Origin: Candidatus Cloacimonadota bacterium
GTDB lineage: Bacteria > Cloacimonadota > Cloacimonadia > Cloacimonadales > TCS61
Assembly: GCA_018654125.1 (NCBI GenBank)
Contig: JABIME010000194.1
Coordinates: forward strand, 1 to 6,858
DNA: 6,858 bases
Direction: 5' to 3'
Both the position numbers and the translations under genes were made by a program. This document shows, in pieces, positions 6,758 through 6,858 of this stretch; position 1 is the first letter of the stretch; each line of letters opens with the position of its first letter. Below the pieces are notes generated by a model, which was not told the DNA's origin, made no database searches, and saw only the letters and a program-made list of their open reading frames with translations.

Positions 6758-6858
6758 ATGAAACTAGAATTTGTAACTACAGTTGATAGAACAGATCTGA
6801 TCGAAAAAGGTGATAAAATTATTGAACAGGTTTGGCCAGAATTCATGTTGCATGATGC
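6758..6858 (+). CDS. Probable GNAT-family acetyltransferase, 5' part (3' end outside window)
   Basis: The first 34 residues of a gene that runs off the right edge. It starts MKLEFVTTVDRTDLIEKG and continues through EQVWPEFMLHDA. The segment VWPEFMLHD resembles the N-terminal stretch of a group of bacterial GNAT-family proteins annotated as acetyltransferases, as I recall that family. The acetyl-CoA motif itself would lie beyond the window, so the assignment rests on this short match and on the neighbouring GNAT genes. A good Shine-Dalgarno motif precedes the ATG. It is separated from the Eis-like gene by 74 bases containing a hairpin element, so it may be expressed differently from the genes upstream. 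The frame is open to the last base. Confidence 0.6.
   Translation, partial: MKLEFVTTVDRTDLIEKGDKIIEQVWPEFMLHD

Noticed and set aside
1..6858. CRISPR array, tRNA, insertion sequence or phage/defence system
   Set aside because: I saw no regularly spaced repeats, no cloverleaf-like segment, no transposase or integrase motifs and no known defence-gene motifs in any of the genes.

Overview
The window is an AT-rich, compact, protein-coding stretch with every recognised gene on the + strand. It holds the 3' part of an outer-membrane beta-barrel gene (DUF5916-like), three complete genes and the start of a fourth. These last four all look like GNAT-type (GCN5-related) acyltransferases. The barrel protein implies a Gram-negative (diderm) cell. 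Clear Shine-Dalgarno motifs (AAGGA, AAGGGA, AAGGAG, AGGA) lie 7-8 bases before each start, which argues against typical Bacteroidota, where such motifs are weak. DUF5916 proteins are common in the wider Fibrobacteres-Chlorobi-Bacteroidetes group and candidate phyla such as Cloacimonadota or Marinimicrobia. An uncultured member of that range is my best guess, but the sequence does not settle it.

Layout: 1-1254 is the C-terminal 417 residues of the barrel protein. At 1280-2323 is a protein of two tandem GNAT domains, built like the MshD/double-GNAT family. At 2343-5432 is a 1029-residue protein with an N-terminal GNAT domain followed by about 850 residues that look like several beta-sandwich domains, with no signal peptide. 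At 5457-6683 is an Eis-type acetyltransferase (two GNAT domains plus a C-terminal SCP2-like domain) that keeps the expected catalytic Tyr and C-terminal carboxylate. At 6758 to the window end is the first 34 residues of a further, probably GNAT-family, protein. Gaps between the first four genes are 25, 19 and 24 bases, so they are probably co-transcribed. The only longer gap (74 bases, 6684-6757) holds an inverted-repeat element with alternative, mutually exclusive pairings.

How the genes work together is not evident. No biosynthetic enzymes, transporters or regulators for a specific substrate lie in the window. The run of distinct acyltransferase types suggests a locus that collects small-molecule or amine-modifying enzymes (detoxification, antibiotic modification or metabolite tailoring), but that is inference. 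The most unusual item is the giant GNAT/beta-sandwich fusion protein. I found no tRNA, rRNA, CRISPR array, transposon or phage feature.
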